DNA of 64,000 bases from Pontibacter qinzhouensis (lineage in GTDB: Bacteria > Bacteroidota > Bacteroidia > Cytophagales > Hymenobacteraceae). The stretch's first letter is position 1. Each line of letters begins with the position of its first letter. Shown here piece after piece: positions 62,683-64,000 of this stretch. The stretch covers positions 20,325 through 84,324 of the forward strand of contig NZ_VRTY01000014.1 in assembly GCF_008017455.1 (NCBI RefSeq), written 5' to 3'. A program made the translations under genes and the position numbers. The notes beneath the pieces are model-generated. The model had not been told where the DNA came from and ran no database searches. It saw only the letters and a program-made list of their open reading frames with translations.

Positions 62683-62760
62683 GGCTATAACGAATAAGGT
62701 TTCGTTCTGTCTGCAAGTTCGAGAATTAAACCTTATTTGTTTTGGCTAATCGTATGCGAT
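62683..62760. repeat. attC-like imperfect inverted repeat 1
   Basis: It starts GGCTATAAC, then arms CGAATAAGGTTT and AAACCTTATTTG (62691-62702, 62728-62739, one G-U), and ends with TAATCGTATG. It follows the stop of the beta-CA gene. The same GGCTATAAC opening recurs at 63457. Confidence 0.45.
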
Positions 62761-62847
62761 ACGACCAAAAAACAAAATCTTTGTCAAAATGTTGATGAAA
62801 GATTTGATTAACATCAAAACGATTTTAGCCTTTTTAACAATTGATTT

Positions 62848-63141
62848 ATGAAGTATTTACCAAACAAACTTTTTGTAACTGTTGCAACAATGTTTTTCTT
62901 GACAGCCTGTGGTGACATAAGCAATAAAGTTGACAATAAACTTAACGAATTACAAAACAAGACGGAGTCTTTAGATTCTTTAATAAATAAAGAAGTTGAC
63001 AAGGTTTTAACTCTTGACTCACTCATAAATATAGAAAGTGACAAGGTTAAAAAACTTGACACTTTAATAAATAAATCATCTTCTCAACTTGATTCAATCT
63101 CAAAGAGAGGAAGTAAGTTATTAGAAAAAATCACCAATTAA
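62848..63141 (+). CDS. Small coiled-coil lipoprotein with internal repeats
   Basis: The 97-aa product has a lipobox (FFLTAC, Cys21) and a body of repeats around TLDSLIN-ESDKVKKLDTLIN, with Leu/Ile at heptad positions, so it forms a helical coiled coil, rather like Lpp-type proteins. The repeat unit is about 18 aa and is also visible as near repeats in the DNA. Function unknown, perhaps envelope tethering. Confidence 0.75.
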   Translation: MKYLPNKLFVTVATMFFLTACGDISNKVDNKLNELQNKTESLDSLINKEVDKVLTLDSLINIESDKVKKLDTLINKSSSQLDSISKRGSKLLEKITN

Positions 63142-63151
63142 TTTTAGTTAT

Positions 63152-63400
63152 ATGAAATGTCCAAATTGCAATGTGAATTTAGTAATGACAGACCGCAGTG
63201 GTATTGAAATTGACTACTGTCCAGATTGTCGTGGAGTCTGGCTTGATCGTGGAGAGCTTGACAAAATCATTGAACGCTCTTCACAAAATGGTAGGAATGC
63301 ACAACAAGAAAATTATTCTGACAAACAAAGATATCCCACAGACAAGGAACATCAATACAAAAAGAAAAAGGGATTGTTTGGGGAATTGTTTGACTTTTAA
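63152..63400 (+). CDS. zf-TFIIB-type zinc-ribbon protein
   Basis: The 82-aa protein starts with a CxxC...CxxC zinc ribbon (CPNCNV, CPDCRGVWLDRGEL, as in the zf-TFIIB family) and a basic tail KKKKGLFGELFDF. It starts 10 bp after the coiled-coil lipoprotein and is probably cotranscribed. Function unknown. Confidence 0.85.
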   Translation: MKCPNCNVNLVMTDRSGIEIDYCPDCRGVWLDRGELDKIIERSSQNGRNAQQENYSDKQRYPTDKEHQYKKKKGLFGELFDF

Positions 63401-63456
63401 AAAACTAAAAACTATTCTAAACTCAAGTCGACAACAGAAAATTGACAAGAACCACT

Positions 63457-63592
63457 GGCTATAACAGCGGTTTGGCGTAATGGCGGGTGCAGTGCTTCGT
63501 ATGACAGTTTTGTGGTAGGTTCAAGTGCAGCGCTTCGATTAAACTTTTGTGATAAAAATCCGCCACTACGCCAAGCCGCAAAACGTTGTATG
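63457..63592. repeat. attC-like imperfect inverted repeat 2
   Basis: Arms of 20 bp pair at 18 positions (63467-63486 and 63560-63579, rich in GCGG/CCGC). An outer ATAAC/GTTGT pair (63461-63465, 63585-63589) and the end CGTTGTATG give the shape of an integron attC site. The intervening 73 nt are irregular. Confidence 0.5.
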
Positions 63593-63610
63593 TTACTTAT
63601 ATCAAAAGAT

Positions 63611-63991
63611 ATGAACAGAATTCAAGGAGTTTTGAAACTACAACAGCTGCGATGTTCTATCTTTATTGCTTTGGTTGTTCTGCTTCCCAGCAAACTTCTT
63701 GCACAAAAAGAATTCTATACTCCAAAGTCGCTATTAATCCCTCTTCACGACCAAAAGAATCAGCTGCATCTTTCAATTGGCAGAGGTGGTGGCTATGACT
63801 TTAACCTGTCATATGCCTTTACGGACAAGCTGGCATTATTTTCTGCTGCAACCTTCGATAATGACACTAAGAAAAGAATCAGCATTATTGGCGACAGGTA
63901 TGATGTTGATCGGCATGATTTTGTCATCAAAGGTGAATATTCCGGGCAAGCAGCGCCACCGTTCCGGGCCAAGCGGCGCCACTTAGGATGA
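63611..63991 (+). pseudogene. Outer-membrane protein truncated by a mobile-element end
   Basis: From ATG 63611 the product has a signal peptide (SIFIALVVLLPSKLLAQ) and barrel-like strands (NQLHLSIGRGGGYDFNLSYA, RYDVDRHDFVIKGEY), then switches abruptly to QAAPPFRAKRRHLG and stops. The switch coincides with the start of a G+C-rich direct repeat at 63940, so the native C-terminus is lost. Confidence 0.65.
63940..63983. repeat. Direct repeat at window end, probable IS terminus
   Basis: TTCCGGGCAAGCAGCGCCAC at 63940 and TTCCGGGCCAAGCGGCGCCA at 63962 are near-identical tandem copies. The base composition differs sharply from the A+T-rich left side. Multiple short terminal repeats are typical of IS21-type ends; the element itself lies outside the window. 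Confidence 0.5.
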
Positions 63992-64000
63992 GCGGATTTG

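Noticed and set aside
1..64000. CRISPR arrays, rRNA and tRNA genes
   Set aside because: No regularly spaced repeats and no tRNA-like cloverleaf or rRNA motifs were noticed; tRNAs could be missed by eye.

Overview
The window looks like accessory, plasmid- or island-like DNA from a Bacteroidota bacterium of the Cytophagales (Hymenobacteraceae, Pontibacter-like). Reasons: many short-signal lipoproteins, a SusC-type TonB receptor with a CarboxypepD_reg-like N-terminus, DUF5916, DUF6671 and DUF6686 proteins, PepSY membrane proteins, a Rep_3-type plasmid initiator relic, and promoters with the Bacteroidota pattern TTG-N19-21-TAnnTTTG. No rRNA, tRNA or CRISPR array was seen. Taxonomy is inferred from gene families, not from a marker gene.

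Layout. 1-4.5 kb: the end of a Toprim (mobile primase) gene, then chromate locus 1 (ChrB-domain/AraC fusion regulator, ChrA) and an outer-membrane protein. 4.9-13.8 kb: a Fe(III)-type ABC importer (binding lipoprotein, double permease, ATPase), a LamG-like lipoprotein, a DUF1259 protein, a FetAB-type exporter and a DUF5916 barrel protein. 14.5-15.6 kb: a YhcG/DUF1016 nuclease. 15.8-22.6 kb: a heavy-metal RND efflux operon headed by two His-rich small proteins. 22.8-27.5 kb: chromate locus 2 (ChrB-AraC, ChrA, DUF1259, MFS). 27.5-30.4 kb: an IS3 element split by an IS110 element. 30.4-31.3 kb: EF-hand lipoprotein, with a truncated paralogue beside the IS. 31.8-37.9 kb: an eight-gene operon (SbtA bicarbonate permease, 55-aa membrane protein, degenerate carbonic-anhydrase homologue, bioD, dihydroorotase, DUF6671 and two small proteins) divergent from a CbbR/CmpR-like LysR gene. 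38.1-41.5 kb: a scrapyard of a SulP fragment, truncated IS5, Rep_3 relic, broken DUF1537 kinase and an intact RuBisCO-like protein. 41.6-49.9 kb: IS1, cupin, SDR, truncated GH13, then a PepSY/TonB-receptor iron pair with paired Fur-like sites. 50.2-52.0 kb: AbiEi/AbiEii toxin-antitoxin. 53.0-55.7 kb: a P-type Ca2+-ATPase. 56.6-59.7 kb: a second IS3 and a second IS110 side by side. 59.8-64.0 kb: a visibly more A+T-rich stretch of small same-strand genes (lipoproteins, beta-carbonic anhydrase, DUF2490, Zn-ribbon) separated by large inverted repeats, some resembling integron attC sites; a G+C-rich repeat at the right edge probably marks another mobile element.

Themes. Metal and oxyanion handling dominates (two chromate loci, iron uptake and export, RND efflux, Ca2+ pump, TonB receptor). 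The most unusual set is the inorganic-carbon operon: a bicarbonate importer, a carbonic-anhydrase-like protein lacking catalytic residues, and two genes tied to bicarbonate-consuming pathways (biotin, pyrimidines) beside a CO2-type LysR regulator. A true periplasmic beta-carbonic anhydrase lies elsewhere in the window. The two IS110 copies share a strongly conserved non-coding block upstream of the recombinase that is a good bridge-RNA candidate.

Genome plasticity is high: at least five insertion sequences, nested or truncated elements, and about seven broken genes (Rep_3, DUF1537 kinase, SulP, GH13, EF-hand copy, a hypothetical at 14 kb, a weak one at 52 kb).
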